Made by a program: the position numbers and the translations under genes. Below the pieces are notes generated by a model that was not told where the DNA came from, did not search any database, and saw only the letters and a list, made by a program, of their open reading frames with translations. Below are positions 37,218 through 47,300 of a stretch of 64,000 bases of DNA, in pieces; the stretch's first letter is position 1; every line of letters begins with the position of its first letter. This stretch comes from Rhizopus arrhizus (lineage: Eukaryota; Mucoromycota; Mucoromycetes; Mucorales; Rhizopodaceae), in contig JAKZZE010000002.1 of NCBI GenBank assembly GCA_024220505.1, positions 682,001-746,000 on the forward strand, written 5' to 3'.

Positions 37218-37560
37218 GCTTTTCATTTATTGACTTTTTTCATTTTTTGACTTTTTTCACTTTTTGATGCAATATCGATTGTGTTTATTGGGTTAAGGTT
37301 TAAATAAGCAGAGATTTGAGTTGTAATTAATATAAGAGTTGACTTTTTTTGTGGATTAGATATGGCTTTGTTCGCTTGATATAGTGACCACCAGATCTTG
37401 TAAAGTAAATCAATCTTATTTTGATTCGTAAAAAAGTTTGTTTAAAGTAAAAATACAATAAAAAGGGATACAATGAAGATAGTTAGCTTCAAGGGACTTG
37501 ATTTTGTAGTTGTAATAGAATATCAAAAGAGCTTCTTTTTTAAAAAGATAATTGATAAAT
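36500..37560. repeat. Three diverged copies of the GTGACCACCAGATCTT repeat
   Basis: AT-rich noncoding DNA with three copies of a dispersed repeat. Cores lie at 36629 (GCGACTACCAGGTCTTG), 36973 (ATGACCACCAGATCTTA) and 37384 (GTGACCACCAGATCTTG). Each is followed within 3-8 bases by a GATCAA-like box (AATCAA at 37384) and then an A-rich stretch with AAAGTAAAA and AAAAAG. The 36,840-37,156 unit is nearly the same as 62,800-63,080. Open frames across these copies (peptides such as TRSGGHLLQAN on the minus strand) recur only because the DNA recurs. The identity of the repeat is unknown. Confidence 0.75.
37168..37216. repeat. T49 homopolymer tract
   Basis: The longest homopolymer of the window, directly after one repeat unit. 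It is followed by degenerate TTGACTTTTTTCA units (37225-37268). The copy number is uncertain. Confidence 0.85.
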
Positions 37561-37569
37561 TTATTCAAA

Positions 37570-37933
37570 GAAAAATAAAGTAAATAAAATTGTAGATTTC
37601 GTAAGTAGAAGTTTTAACATGCAAAGATCAAAAGTGAAGTTTTTATATCCTGAGGAATAAATCCTCAGTATTTATACTGTTTGGAGAGTTAATGTTTGGC
37701 TAGATTTAATTGGCAATATTAGCTTTTGGATCGTTTGAAAAGATCGTACCAAAAGATCTTTTTTTTATATGGAAACGAAGCTCAAGTTTATTAAGAGTAA
37801 CAAATTAAAAAGTCACATGTTTTTATATTTTCTATTTTTGTGAGGATGAATTATGTAATGAGGTGATGATTTTTTTTGGTGATTCTGGGTTGATGAGATA
37901 TGGAGTGATTGTAAAGGTGCATAGGTAAGCTGC
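37570..37933. other. AT-rich spacer before the LINE relic
   Basis: No gene seen. Short direct and inverted AT-rich patches are present (for example ATCCTGAGGAATAAATCCTCAG near 37648, a small hairpin). Confidence 0.45.
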
Positions 37934-38580
37934 TTAGAGAACTATGTGTGGAATAGGAGCGTGTACCATGTGTCGCTTTACTAACTGTTCTTGTACTGAA
38001 GTCTGGATCAGCCTGGTAGCAGAGTGAGAGACAAGAAGTGAGTCAAAAGGACGATTGTCGAATACGAGTTGCCAATGTGCACGCCAGATGGCGAAGAGAG
38101 TGTGCCCAATTATAACCGAAGCAGGAGCCAAAGTGGAACGCCAAGGAACGAGAGGAAATTTGAGCGATATAACCGCCTTCTAGACTTGTTCCGGCGACAA
38201 TGGGCAGAGAGGAAAATATTTGCGCCAACATACCCCCAAAGAGCAAGTTTAGCCGGGCACTGGAAGACAAAATGGAGCAACGTATCTTCAGCGGTGAGAC
38301 AGACAGACATTGAGCAGAAGTGAAATGGGTGGGGAGTAGCCGATGCAAAAGGGATTTGTGGGGAATCTTCTGGTGTAACAGGCGATACCATACATTTCGA
38401 CAGGCATGTAAGATTGGGAAGGACCAAAACTGAAGCCATTTGTGAGACGGGATTGTTTCATTGGATGATTCGGAACCAGACTGTGTAGAGCGCAAACATT
38501 GTCGGCGATATTGCTTAGAGGACAAGCAGGGCTGTTCTTCCACAGTAGTCAATTGGAGCGACAACAAAAAGGGAAATGCA
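37934..38580 (-). pseudogene. LINE-type retrotransposon 3' fragment
   Basis: A broken C-terminal end of a non-LTR retrotransposon reverse transcriptase polyprotein, spread over at least three frames. On the minus strand, in order: RNVWYRLLHQKIPHKSLLHR, then AEDTLLHFVFQCPAKLALWG (the end of the zf-RVT Cys/His knuckle, E-x4-H-x3-C), then IIGHTLFAIWRAHWQLVFDN. The last segment is clearly related to the fragment at 49.3-49.7 kb (SIIGCTILAIWKAHLRFIFD), so both come from one LINE family. No reverse transcriptase catalytic motif remains. It is a 5'-truncated dead copy. Confidence 0.7.
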
Positions 38581-38581
38581 T

Positions 38582-38867
38582 CAATTCGACTGTTGACGAA
38601 GCGAAGTCAAAAAATGTGGTACAGGCTCCAAGAGCCGCGCTTTATTTTCCTTTTTTGTTTAACAATAATCATATAAATATAAAAATAAACTATTAAGGTC
38701 CCTTTTCCCTTATACCTTCAAAGGCGTGTATGTAAGTTCAATTTTTTTTTTCTTTTTGGGATGGGTTAAAATATATATAATCTAATTAAAAATATTTTTC
38801 GTAGAACGTTTTATACCAGGGTGGATGTACCACATTTTTTGACTTCGCTTCGTCAACAGTCGAATTG
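38582..38867. repeat. Foldback element with 41-bp perfect inverted repeats
   Basis: The 41 bases at 38582-38622 recur as the exact reverse complement at 38827-38867. Each arm contains TTGACTTCGCTTCGTCAA or its complement, itself partly palindromic. A related word, TTGACTCCGCTCCGTCAG, follows at about 38891-38908. The 204-base centre is AT-rich and noncoding. No terminal TA or 5-bp duplication is obvious. It could be a MITE-like insertion beside the LINE relic, or the end of a larger element. Confidence 0.7.
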
Positions 38868-39322
38868 TTGGTCGTTCCTACAACAATCTCCTTTGACTCC
38901 GCTCCGTCAGTCAATGTGGTATGGTTCTCCGTAAGTGACAAAATTGAACCGGCTATCTTAGTACTTGAGCATTGTTGAGCGATTGGCTTATAATAGTATT
39001 TGTTGAAGGTGTTGGCCTTTTTACTCCAGTTTGCATGCTCTGTCGTATTTACATCATTAAATACTTATTATTCGTATGAGATTACTCAGATCTTATATAA
39101 GAAATAGCAAGTACTGAATACATAATATCACTTATTACATATTCCTTAAAGCTCATATACAATATTTATATTGTTCAAGCTCAATACTAAAATTGACCTT
39201 GAACTCACTTCGGTCCCTGAATAATTTCATTTCCTATATAAAGGCGTAGTTTGATTAAATGGGTTCTCTCTCTCGTCTTGAAATCTAATAAAGAGGTTAC
39301 ATAGAGACTCATTCACTAGTTT

Positions 39323-40750
39323 TCAAGCACTATTTCCTTTCTTTTTTCTCACTTTATCATCTGCAAATATCTCATGCTCTTCAACTTTGTCTTGAGAAAT
39401 ACCAAGTTCTATAGCTTTCGTGCTAGAGGCTGATCTAATAGAATGGGCTTTATACACTGTGGTGTCTATTCCGGCTTCAGTCATAATTTGTTTCACCCAA
39501 GAAGATACTGTAGAAGGTCTAACGGAAGATGAGGTTTTGTTTTTGTTGTCCAAATATGTGAGAAACAGAGTATGGTCATCAGGTAGATTCTGTCTAAGTG
39601 ATTGCGTACGTTGAATGAAGTGGAACAAAGTTCTTGTGAGACAGACTTCTACTTCATCTATCAAACCAAATCTTGCTGTCTTCATATTTGTTTCTTTTGC
39701 TTCAGGAAAAAGCAATAGAACTGATACTGGCTTGTTGTCTTGTAGTGTAAATTGCACATTTTTGTACATGAGTCTTCCTATATCAGATCTTGGTCTCGCC
39801 ATTGTTGCCAAGCATAGGATTATTAAGGTCTTCTTTTGCAAATCAAATAGTGTTAATTGGTGATTATTTCTCCAGTTGGTTTTGGCATAGTGTACAACGA
39901 TGTCTGTATCCCAAGTAGATAGATCAGCTTCTGTAGGTGTTTTGATCTCCTGGTGTCGTTTCGCTTGGAAGAATTGAACAATCTTTTCTTGCTGCGCTAA
40001 AGGTGTTTCGTTTGGATGTAGAACTCTAAAGACGGACGCTATGGAAGACCGAAGTCCATTTAAATGTTGACTTGAGTAATTTCGGTGGTTCATTAAAAAT
40101 TTTAACACATTGTCAGGATCGTATGCTTGAGGGTTGACAGTTGGCAATTGTTGTTTACACCAATTTTCCCATTTTTTCCAGCCATTGTTGTAAACCTTTC
40201 TAGTGTTCTTACGTATGTTGTATTCTAAAAATTCAATTTCATCTTCTGTCATACCTTGCCTCTGTCTCTTACTCCTGATAATCGCCATGCGACCATTTTC
40301 CATTTGTCTATCCTGAACATTATTGGCGGGGCTATGTGTTTCATTTGTAAGATCATTGGGAACCAATGTTGCGTTGTCCACCATGGTGTTATTAGTGCTG
40401 CATCTCTGATCTTCTGTCTTTTCAACTGGATGATTGTCTGGGGAATGAATTTCCAAGGTGGAAATAAGTACATCCCTCTCGTTGTCCACCGTTGATTGAA
40501 GGCATCCAATGCTGTGGCCTCTGGATCTGGTCTGAGACTCCAGAACTGATGTAATTGGCGATTTTGTCTCGACGCAAATGCATCTATTGTAAGTGGTCCC
40601 CATTTCTTGTTGATCTTGTTGAATATGTGATTGGGAATCATTGCTTCGTACAGTGGGCTCTCCATGCGTTGACGGCTGAGTTGGTCTGCCTGAATGTTGT
40701 TTACTCCAGGTATATGATGGTATTCGACCTTTAAATTGTACTGATTGCAA
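39323..40750 (-). CDS. DIRS tyrosine recombinase, lacking the C-terminal Tyr box
   Basis: A phage-integrase-type recombinase of a DIRS element, with an open frame of up to 475 codons that overlaps the RNase H frame in another phase. Seen: SAM-like core-binding region (NGLRSSIASVFRVLHPNE), catalytic Arg region LATMARPRSDIGRLMY, and the HxxR box AHSIRSASSTKAIELGIS. DIRS recombinases normally continue into an H-x-NW stretch and the nucleophilic tyrosine. Here the protein instead runs SQDKVEEHEIFADDKVRKK and stops, so the tyrosine is missing. The real N-terminus is uncertain because the first part of the frame overlaps the upstream gene. Likely inactive. Confidence 0.75.
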   Translation of the reverse strand: MQSVQFKGRIPSYTWSKQHSGRPTQPSTHGEPTVRSNDSQSHIQQDQQEMGTTYNRCICVETKSPITSVLESQTRSRGHSIGCLQSTVDNERDVLISTLEIHSPDNHPVEKTEDQRCSTNNTMVDNATLVPNDLTNETHSPANNVQDRQMENGRMAIIRSKRQRQGMTEDEIEFLEYNIRKNTRKVYNNGWKKWENWCKQQLPTVNPQAYDPDNVLKFLMNHRNYSSQHLNGLRSSIASVFRVLHPNETPLAQQEKIVQFFQAKRHQEIKTPTEADLSTWDTDIVVHYAKTNWRNNHQLTLFDLQKKTLIILCLATMARPRSDIGRLMYKNVQFTLQDNKPVSVLLLFPEAKETNMKTARFGLIDEVEVCLTRTLFHFIQRTQSLRQNLPDDHTLFLTYLDNKNKTSSSVRPSTVSSWVKQIMTEAGIDTTVYKAHSIRSASSTKAIELGISQDKVEEHEIFADDKVRKKKGNSA

Positions 40751-40972
40751 ATGTCTTGAATTTTTACTGCGAGATTTTGCAAAATTGGGGATGAAGTGCC
40801 GCCTGATTTTGTAACAAATTTTAAAGCTGTCATATTGTCTGTGTATAATCTTATACTTGAGTTCTTGTACTTTTTTGCATGTAATTGGATCGCGAAAAAA
40901 ATTGCTGATAGTTCTCTGACGTTGATAGAATGACCTTTTTCTTCGTTTGTCCAGTAACCCATCGTTTCTAAT

Positions 40973-41313
40973 TGAAGTGTTTTAAGTATTCAAAAATAGG
41001 ATAAAGAACAATTAACGAGACCGAACAATAGTTCTAAAGTCGAATACTTTTATTAAAGAAAGATTTCAAGGCTATTTATATTAGTTGAGCGAGACCTGAG
41101 ATTAGATGACAAAAATAGTTACGACCGATATGATTTGACATGTATAAGAAAAATTTTATAGACTGATGTTAATAATCAACTGTTGAGATGAAAGTGAAAC
41201 TTGGCTGTTTAGGGCAGTGATAATTATCAGGTTCTATTCTTATTCAAACTCATTTGGAAAGATTTAGTCCAGAATGATAAGACTGTATCTTATTGACATG
41301 TCAAAACATGACA
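40973..41313. mobile_element. Solo LTR, 341 bp, target duplication CTAAT
   Basis: Starts TG (TGAAGTGTTTTAAG) and ends CA (TGTCAAAACATGACA), flanked by CTAAT at 40968-40972 and 41314-41318. It interrupts the RNase H frame of the DIRS element. A second copy, in inverse orientation, lies at 62259-62596 with its own duplication. No internal retrotransposon sequence is left, so it arose by LTR-LTR recombination after insertion. Confidence 0.9.
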
Positions 41314-42031
41314 CTAATTCTGGAGATGTAACCCCCCATGCGATATCTGACGCGTCTACGTGTATTGTGATGGCAGGTTGTTCGTTTTCGATCCGTTGTA
41401 TTGGTAATCCGTTCTTGCTGGACACTAGATTGATCCACCATTGTAATTCTGTTACACTGTGACTGGAAAGGTTGAATGGTGCTTCCCATTTTTGTTGATG
41501 TATCTGAAGGCTGCGTGCTAAGTCTCTCTGCAAATACCGGATGTGTAAAAGAGCTTCTCCAATTGCCGGTATCATAGACGTCATTTTCCCTAATAGACTG
41601 GCGTACCATCTGCAAATTCTCGTCGGTTGTGATAGAGCTTGTTTTATTCGGCTGATCAATTTGTTGATTTTCGTCGTAGGCACTGTGATCTTCATGGTTA
41701 TTGAATTGAATTGAAAACCTAGGAACTCCTGTTTGTGTAAAGGAGTTAGCACACTCTTTTCTTTGTTGATTATAAACCCTAAAGTTTCGAGGTGTGTAAT
41801 TACTCTTGTACTGACTTTGTACATCTCTTCTTTTGTTTTTGCTAATAGGCAGATGTCGTCTAGGTAGTATACAAGTCGAATACCTTCTTTTCGTAAGCTT
41901 TCCATTGCAAATCGCATTATTTTCGAAAATACTCGTGGACTGACACTCATCCCGAATGCCAACGTCTTGTACTGATAAACTATGCCTTGGTTCATAAACG
42001 TAAGATACTTGCGAGATTGAGGGTGAAGTCC

Positions 42032-44241
42032 TGTTATGTTCTGGTAAAGTAATTAAGGTAGCGATAAAAACCAAAGAATACTTTTTGAGACTGAACTTTA
42101 TTTAAGACAATCTTAATTATTAAAAATAAATCATTACAAAGTCTACTATTTATATCCTTCTATCAGTTGGCGGGTAAATGAGTTGTTATGAGCGTAGATC
42201 CAATAATTGACATGTTTGATTGAAGAATGATCACTGAATTGATTATGAAAATTTTTAATTCGTTGTTTTTATAGATCTTATTGTTCTTTAACTGATCTGG
42301 GAGAATTGTCCCGTCTTCATTGAGAGGAAAGATATATTTATATGAAATGCCTCCAGTCAGATCAAAGTTGACTAGGTACCTGATCCATTATTATTCATTT
42401 ACAGAATTGATGAATAGTAAAGATCATGACTTATTTATTGTTCATGTTTACTTTATAGAATGAATCTAATAGTGATAGTTTTATATAAAAAGAAGAAGAT
42501 TATATTTTACTTGATAAAGATTTAAATTATTATCTTTTATCAATTTTAATACAGTAGCGGACAAAACTGGTGCACAAAACTTTTTTTTAGCTTTTAACTA
42601 CCATTACCTGCTCATGGTAATTGCAATAGTCATGAAACTGTACTAGAAGGAGGATATACTAGTCATTGTAATCTATGTATGTTCTAAGCATGACATTGTT
42701 AAAACTGAGCGATAAGCGTGCTTTGAATTTATAAAATCTTATATTTTCTAAAAACCGCAAAAGTGGCTAAAATCTTAGACTTTATATAATCATCTCATCT
42801 CTTGATATTATCGGATATTCTTCTTTGCATATGCTAATAATATGCGTGTATATCATTTTCAGTAAAAGAACCCGGCTCTTTAACTATTCTTTTCCAAAGA
42901 TCATCGACCCTTTTTGATCTAGTGTCGTATCATCATACCTTTGCCATCAATTGCCACCTGGCATGCTTAAGCGGACTTAGGCCGGGATTAGTGGCGGCTA
43001 AACTTGTAGCACAGAAGCGCTGTTATCAAATATTGAGTTTATGACATGCGTTGACTTGTGCCTTGTGTCATTGTCATACTGAAACGAGAGATTACGACGT
43101 TTTAGACTACTATACGCTAGGCTTTTGTGGTATGAAGTAAGCGAAATATATGTGTATATTTATGAGTTCATTATACCATCGTATACCTGACACACATATT
43201 CTGGTCCTCAATATCTAATACAGCCTTAAAACATAACAGAGCAGCCAGCATGCTTCATTGTTTGATCACCGTGAAAAAATCGCTCAGGTTGCTCGACTTG
43301 CTTTCAATATTAGTGTATACTATCTGCATCCATAATGTTCATATTTGTTTCATTGCTAAAGATAGCAGACTTCCAGCCCTCTATAGTATACAATGGCTTG
43401 TTGTGATACCACATTCATCGCTTTTTCCGACTTATACAGCTGATGAAATTCTTCGATTCCTTACTTCCGGACTCAAAATCTAGCTTCCTACTGTGCCTTT
43501 AGACTGACAGTCTGCTAACACTGTATCTTAAGGTCCTCAAAATGTGCTGAGCATCAGGAACTGTGTGTAGCGGACCTTGTCCAAGCTCTAGGTTGATGAC
43601 TGAACTAATAACTTTTCAGGCTAATAGCGGAATACCTTCATGATCACAAGACATTAAGTTTCTTTCTTCCCTCTTTCTCCTGTTGATTGTCCATTTAGAG
43701 ATCCTTGTTACTCTAGAAATATCTGCTGTCGTACGAACTAGGCGTGTTCGAGATCTCAGAGTTTCGTTTTTACAGTTGCTTATTTTCTTAAACATATAAG
43801 GCTAGTACTTTGTTATAGTGAATAGGGTAAAAACAAAAGGGGGGACTCAATGGGAAATACAAAATAAGTACAGTTTTATATATTTTTTAAGAGCTACTAA
43901 AATTTACTAATATGCTGTGAAATCTGAAAGCAAACGGGAGAGATATGGGGAAAATTGAAAGAAGGCTAGACAAGCACTACATTTTTGGCGAAAATTGAAA
44001 TATGCAAAAAATCACTAAAAATGACCTTATGCCTGGGGGATGTCCGGCACAGTTCCGGTTTACATAACATAATGTATATTTTGGACTGTCTTTCAGATGG
44101 TATATACCACAAAAGTCGCAGACATATGGCGGAGATACAATGTTGATTTTAATTTTTGTGCACCAGTTTTGTCCGCTACTGTATACTTCTTTTAGTTGTG
44201 ATTATTCAATGTCCGTTATGATCAGACGCTGTTCTACAACA
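42032..44241. mobile_element. Solo LTR (about 578 bp) holding a mariner copy, duplication AGTCC
   Basis: Begins TGTTATGTTCTGG and ends CTACAACA, flanked by AGTCC at 42027-42031 and 44242-44246. It sits inside the DIRS reverse transcriptase just after the DAYVVV motif. It shares the phrase TACTTTTTGAGACTGA and the TTTATATCC-type promoter stretch with the LTR-like repeat at 49748-50184, so the families are related. A Tc1/mariner element later entered it at a TA (42550). Confidence 0.88.
42552..44181 (-). mobile_element. Tc1/mariner element, family A, with decayed transposase
   Basis: 1,630 bp with inverted ends CAGTAGCGGACAAAACTGGT and the TA duplication (42550-42551, 44182-44183). On the minus strand, remnants of a Tc1 transposase are visible between about 43790 and 43150 in broken frames: an HTH part with TTADIS near 43730-43700 and a catalytic-core piece near 43430-43230 (SAIFSNETNMNIMD in place of the usual SDET). 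The frames are broken many times. A second copy begins at 63081 in the opposite orientation. Confidence 0.85.
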
Positions 44242-45594
44242 AGTCCCACTACTACATAGGCGTCTTTCAAATCCAACTTGCACATATAGTCGTTCTTCTC
44301 CATCAGTTCTCGTAAGGCTGGTACCCCTTCCATTTTGAAGTGATGGCATTGAATGAATTGGTTGATCTTTTGACAATCCAAAATTGGTCTCCTCTTGTTT
44401 GGTTCTTGAATGGTGAAAAAATTGGAGAGGTAGTCCGTATTCTGGTCGGGTGAAATTTCTATGATGTCGGTTTTTAGAAATTTTTGGATTGCATCGTTTA
44501 CTGCTTGTTGTTCTATTTGGTTCAAGTGTAACGGTCGGATCTTCCATGGTTGCGGTGTTTTGTTGAATTGTATTTTGTAACCCTCTTGTACAACTGAGAG
44601 TGGCCAATGATGTGAAGTTATCTTTATCCATTGTTGATAAAATCGTTGTAGTCGTCCCCCTGGTTTGATACCATCGGAAGGGATGCTGTAGTGTTGTTTG
44701 TCGGTAGGAGTGATCGTTTTTGTGGTGCGTTGTAAAGTCGAATCTACTGTTGAGATGCGGTGTTGTTTTGATTGTGATTGTTGTGGTAATTGTTGTGTTG
44801 GTTGCTGGATGTCGAATGGGTGGAGGTCCCACCTGGGTGCTGTCCAAAAAAAGAACTTCATCCTCCTCTGAATCCTCCACAGAAACTTCTTGAATTTCCT
44901 CTATTTCCTCTGTTGTATCCATTTCCTCTACCTCTGTTGGAGTGTTGGAAGTGGCCACTGGACTGTTTGGTGATAATGTCTCTTTCCCAACGGGCTTGAT
45001 AGAGGTCGTCAAGGAACTCATCGCTGAGAGTATTGGTCGTTTTGTGATTTTCTTTGGAACATGGTGTCGAATGCTTGGTGGGAGATTGAGGGCGTCAATG
45101 GCGTAGTTTTTTGCAATTCTTTCTTGGGTTTTTTTTTGTGCGAATCCAAAGATTGCCAGGCGTTTGCTTTGTTCAGCTGACTTTTGTATAATGTCTCTAG
45201 CTTCCTCCCAGTTGGTTGTATGTTGTAGGACATATTGTAATTCTTCATAGATCTCAGTAATAGCTTTGGCTTGAAATCTCGTTGTTTCACTGATTTCGTA
45301 AATCTTTGCAACTGCTTCAGTTGTGTCAATCTTGTGTCTGCTGATTTCTTTGTACAGTTCTGGATTAATTCGTTCTGGAGTCGTCCATTTTCCCTGTTCA
45401 TATTTTTTTGTGTTTTTTCGTAATCGTTTGAAATTCTCTTCTTGTTGTTGCTCACTAGTTCCATCAAGTTCGGTAGTGATTTGTGGAATAGGCGTGTTGT
45501 TCTCTCGATTAATAAAATTAACAAATAAATCAAATAATCGATGAGTCTCTTGAACCTCTTTATTGAGTAAGGACGAGAGAGAGAGCCCATTCAA
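44206..45594 (-). CDS. DIRS gag-like ORF1
   Basis: An open frame of about 460 codons that begins inside the right terminal repeat and overlaps the start of the reverse transcriptase frame. The N-terminal 220 residues look like the real protein: charged and helical (KYEQGKWTTPERINPELYKE, QKSAEQSKRLAIFGFAQKK), as in DIRS ORF1. It then has an acidic linker (MDTTEEIEEIQEVSVEDSEE). The threonine-rich remainder after about residue 260 is probably a shadow of the overlapping frame. No ATG lies at the head of the frame, so the start is uncertain. Confidence 0.65.
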   Translation of the reverse strand: MNGLSLSSLLNKEVQETHRLFDLFVNFINRENNTPIPQITTELDGTSEQQQEENFKRLRKNTKKYEQGKWTTPERINPELYKEISRHKIDTTEAVAKIYEISETTRFQAKAITEIYEELQYVLQHTTNWEEARDIIQKSAEQSKRLAIFGFAQKKTQERIAKNYAIDALNLPPSIRHHVPKKITKRPILSAMSSLTTSIKPVGKETLSPNSPVATSNTPTEVEEMDTTEEIEEIQEVSVEDSEEDEVLFLDSTQVGPPPIRHPATNTTITTTITIKTTPHLNSRFDFTTHHKNDHSYRQTTLQHPFRWYQTRGTTTTILSTMDKDNFTSLATLSCTRGLQNTIQQNTATMEDPTVTLEPNRTTSSKRCNPKISKNRHHRNFTRPEYGLPLQFFHHSRTKQEETNFGLSKDQPIHSMPSLQNGRGTSLTRTDGEERLYVQVGFERRLCSSGTCCRTASDHNGH

Positions 45595-45799
45595 TACAAA
45601 CTACGTCTTAGAATATAACAATATGATTTAGGGTCCGAGGTAGTACGGTATAAATTGTGTGGGCTGTTTATCGTACATAGCACGAAGTGCTATATATGAT
45701 ATACAGTCAAATTACTAATTTTAAGAATCTTTTGAGTGATCTCACACGACATTAAGGAAATTATTAGAGTAAATACGACATGATTTCCACTGGTAAAGG

Positions 45800-47048
45800 G
45801 TTTCCATCTTGTTTTTCTTCTTGTTCTTTGTTAAATCTCTTAACGAAAGCTCTATATAAGAGTTCCATTGTTTCTTCGGACAGGTTGATGTTGTTGCCAT
45901 TATACTCCATAGTTTTTCCACGAATGCGCGGCTTTTGAAGGTACAGTCCTACTGTCAACTGCCTAACAAAACCATAAAATGGCCTGCACAGTGCTATAAT
46001 TACGTCAGAACTACGAAATAAAAACCATTAGATAGCCCATACATTATAGTATAAGAAGAAAAAAATGATGTAATTCTAGCTTGTTACACAAAGATCTAAA
46101 TCAAGAAAAATTGATTTTGGGTTAAATGGAAAATGATGTGATTAAATGTACTTTAAACCCTATTTTGGCGTACATGATGCAATGATAACGTACATAGCGT
46201 ATCATCATGGCGCAGAGAAGCTAAAAATGTATAAAAAAGCGTGTTATAGGTAGACATAATAAAATAATAAATTATGCTATAAACCAAACATCTCCAACAC
46301 TAGCATAGTTAAACCATAAAGATCTGACGATGAATTATATCATAAAGAGTAATAAATGTCTTGCATGTATAATACCAACCTGTTATAGTATTAAGTCTTT
46401 GCATAATCTCTTTTATGATCCAATATATTTAGTTGCATTGAGACTATGTGTGTCAGAATAGAATATTGTTTTTCTTGCATAGTAACTTTATCGATCTAAA
46501 CGAATGATTGAGAAATATTCTTATCAATAATCCGATTGGTGCCTTAATGACTCCTGTTGTCTCCATTATTAGGTTTCAGTCTTTCTGTACTAATTTAGTA
46601 ACCAAGTTTACTCAAACCCAATAGCCATTCAGGAACAAAATACAAGTGCCGTCTTAAACAACAATTCCATGGATGCCTATTTATAAATGCAACACTAGTA
46701 GCTTAGAACAATGATTTATAATATAATTATACAAGATAAGATTCCATGGAACAAGATATGATGGCAATGCCCCAATCCGGAATGAAACATCAAGAAAGAA
46801 CCAATTGATTTAACTCAATCATCCCCATGAATTATTCTTCAAAAGAATATAAATATCCCACCTAAATCCTCATTGAAAAAAGGACAACTTTAACTTGGAT
46901 ATAATCAAGAATAAAAAGTATCTCAAAGTAATTATCGTTTTGGTGCTTTTTTATTTCTTTTTATCTTCGTTTATTACAAAGCGTCACTTTTCTCTTCATT
47001 TCCACCATCACATCTCTACTTCTACACTTGACAACTACTTCTTTGTAA
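45800..47048. other. AT-rich spacer between DIRS and the Tc1 relic
   Basis: A short minus-strand frame just inside or beyond the DIRS end (45958-45764) encodes MEYNGNNINLSEETMELLYR and could be a fragment of a retrotransposon ORF. The rest has no gene. The presumed left end of the Tc1 relic (about 46880-47048) shows no clear terminal repeat. Confidence 0.45.
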
Positions 47049-47300
47049 TGCCTTATAAACTCAGCAACGACACACGCAATAACGTCATTTCATTAATTAA
47101 GGCCGGAAAGGGTACTAAAATATTGTACAAGCCACTGGAGTGTCTAGAGCCCTAGTTATTCTCATGAAAAAGCAAGTTGATCCTGATCGCGTCAAACCCC
47201 GTGGTGGTAGAGTCAGCACCGTTCCCAATTTTACAAAGCAAGTCATAGCTTTTAAAGTCCGAAAAGGCTTCTTATTATCAGCAAAGGATGTTCAAAGATA

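Larger units (their letters stand above)
40249..44861 (-). pseudogene. DIRS reverse transcriptase / RNase H, split in three
   Basis: A reverse transcriptase with RNase H, read 44861 down to 40249, broken by two insertions. Segment 1 (44861-44247) has RRPILDCQKINQFIQ and KLDLKDAYVVV (first catalytic Asp). Segment 2 (42031-41319) continues with HPQSRKYLTFMNQG, FGMSVSPRVFSKIM and the YLDD catalytic box. Segment 3 (40967-40249) holds the RNase H/linker part: VRELSAIFFAIQLHAK, LYTDNMTALKF and GVNNIQADQLSR. The segments join in frame once the LTRs are removed. The first part overlaps the gag-like frame; the last overlaps the recombinase. Confidence 0.8.
39030..45790 (-). mobile_element. DIRS-type tyrosine-recombinase retrotransposon (interrupted)
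   Basis: A minus-strand DIRS element with the order gag-like ORF, reverse transcriptase/RNase H, tyrosine recombinase, with overlapping frames. The ends carry imperfect inverted repeats. Around 39230-39300 and 45545-45640 both sides share (inverted) CGTAGTTTG, GGGTTCTCTCTCTCGTC or a close variant, and AATAAAGAGGTT. Weaker matches (TGTCGTATTTAC) extend to about 39040 and 45780. It was interrupted by a solo LTR at 40973-41313 and by an LTR plus mariner at 42032-44241. Removing each with one copy of its target duplication restores the reading frame, so the element was intact at those two points when hit. It uses a recombinase rather than an integrase, so no target duplication is expected. Confidence 0.85.

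Noticed and set aside
38069..38696. Plus-strand frames over the LINE relic
   Set aside because: The minus strand carries the LINE Cys/His knuckle; the plus frames are shadows.
43250..43483. Plus-strand frame in the family A mariner (again at 63779-64000, minus)
   Set aside because: It is the antisense of the decayed transposase core, repeated because the element is repeated.
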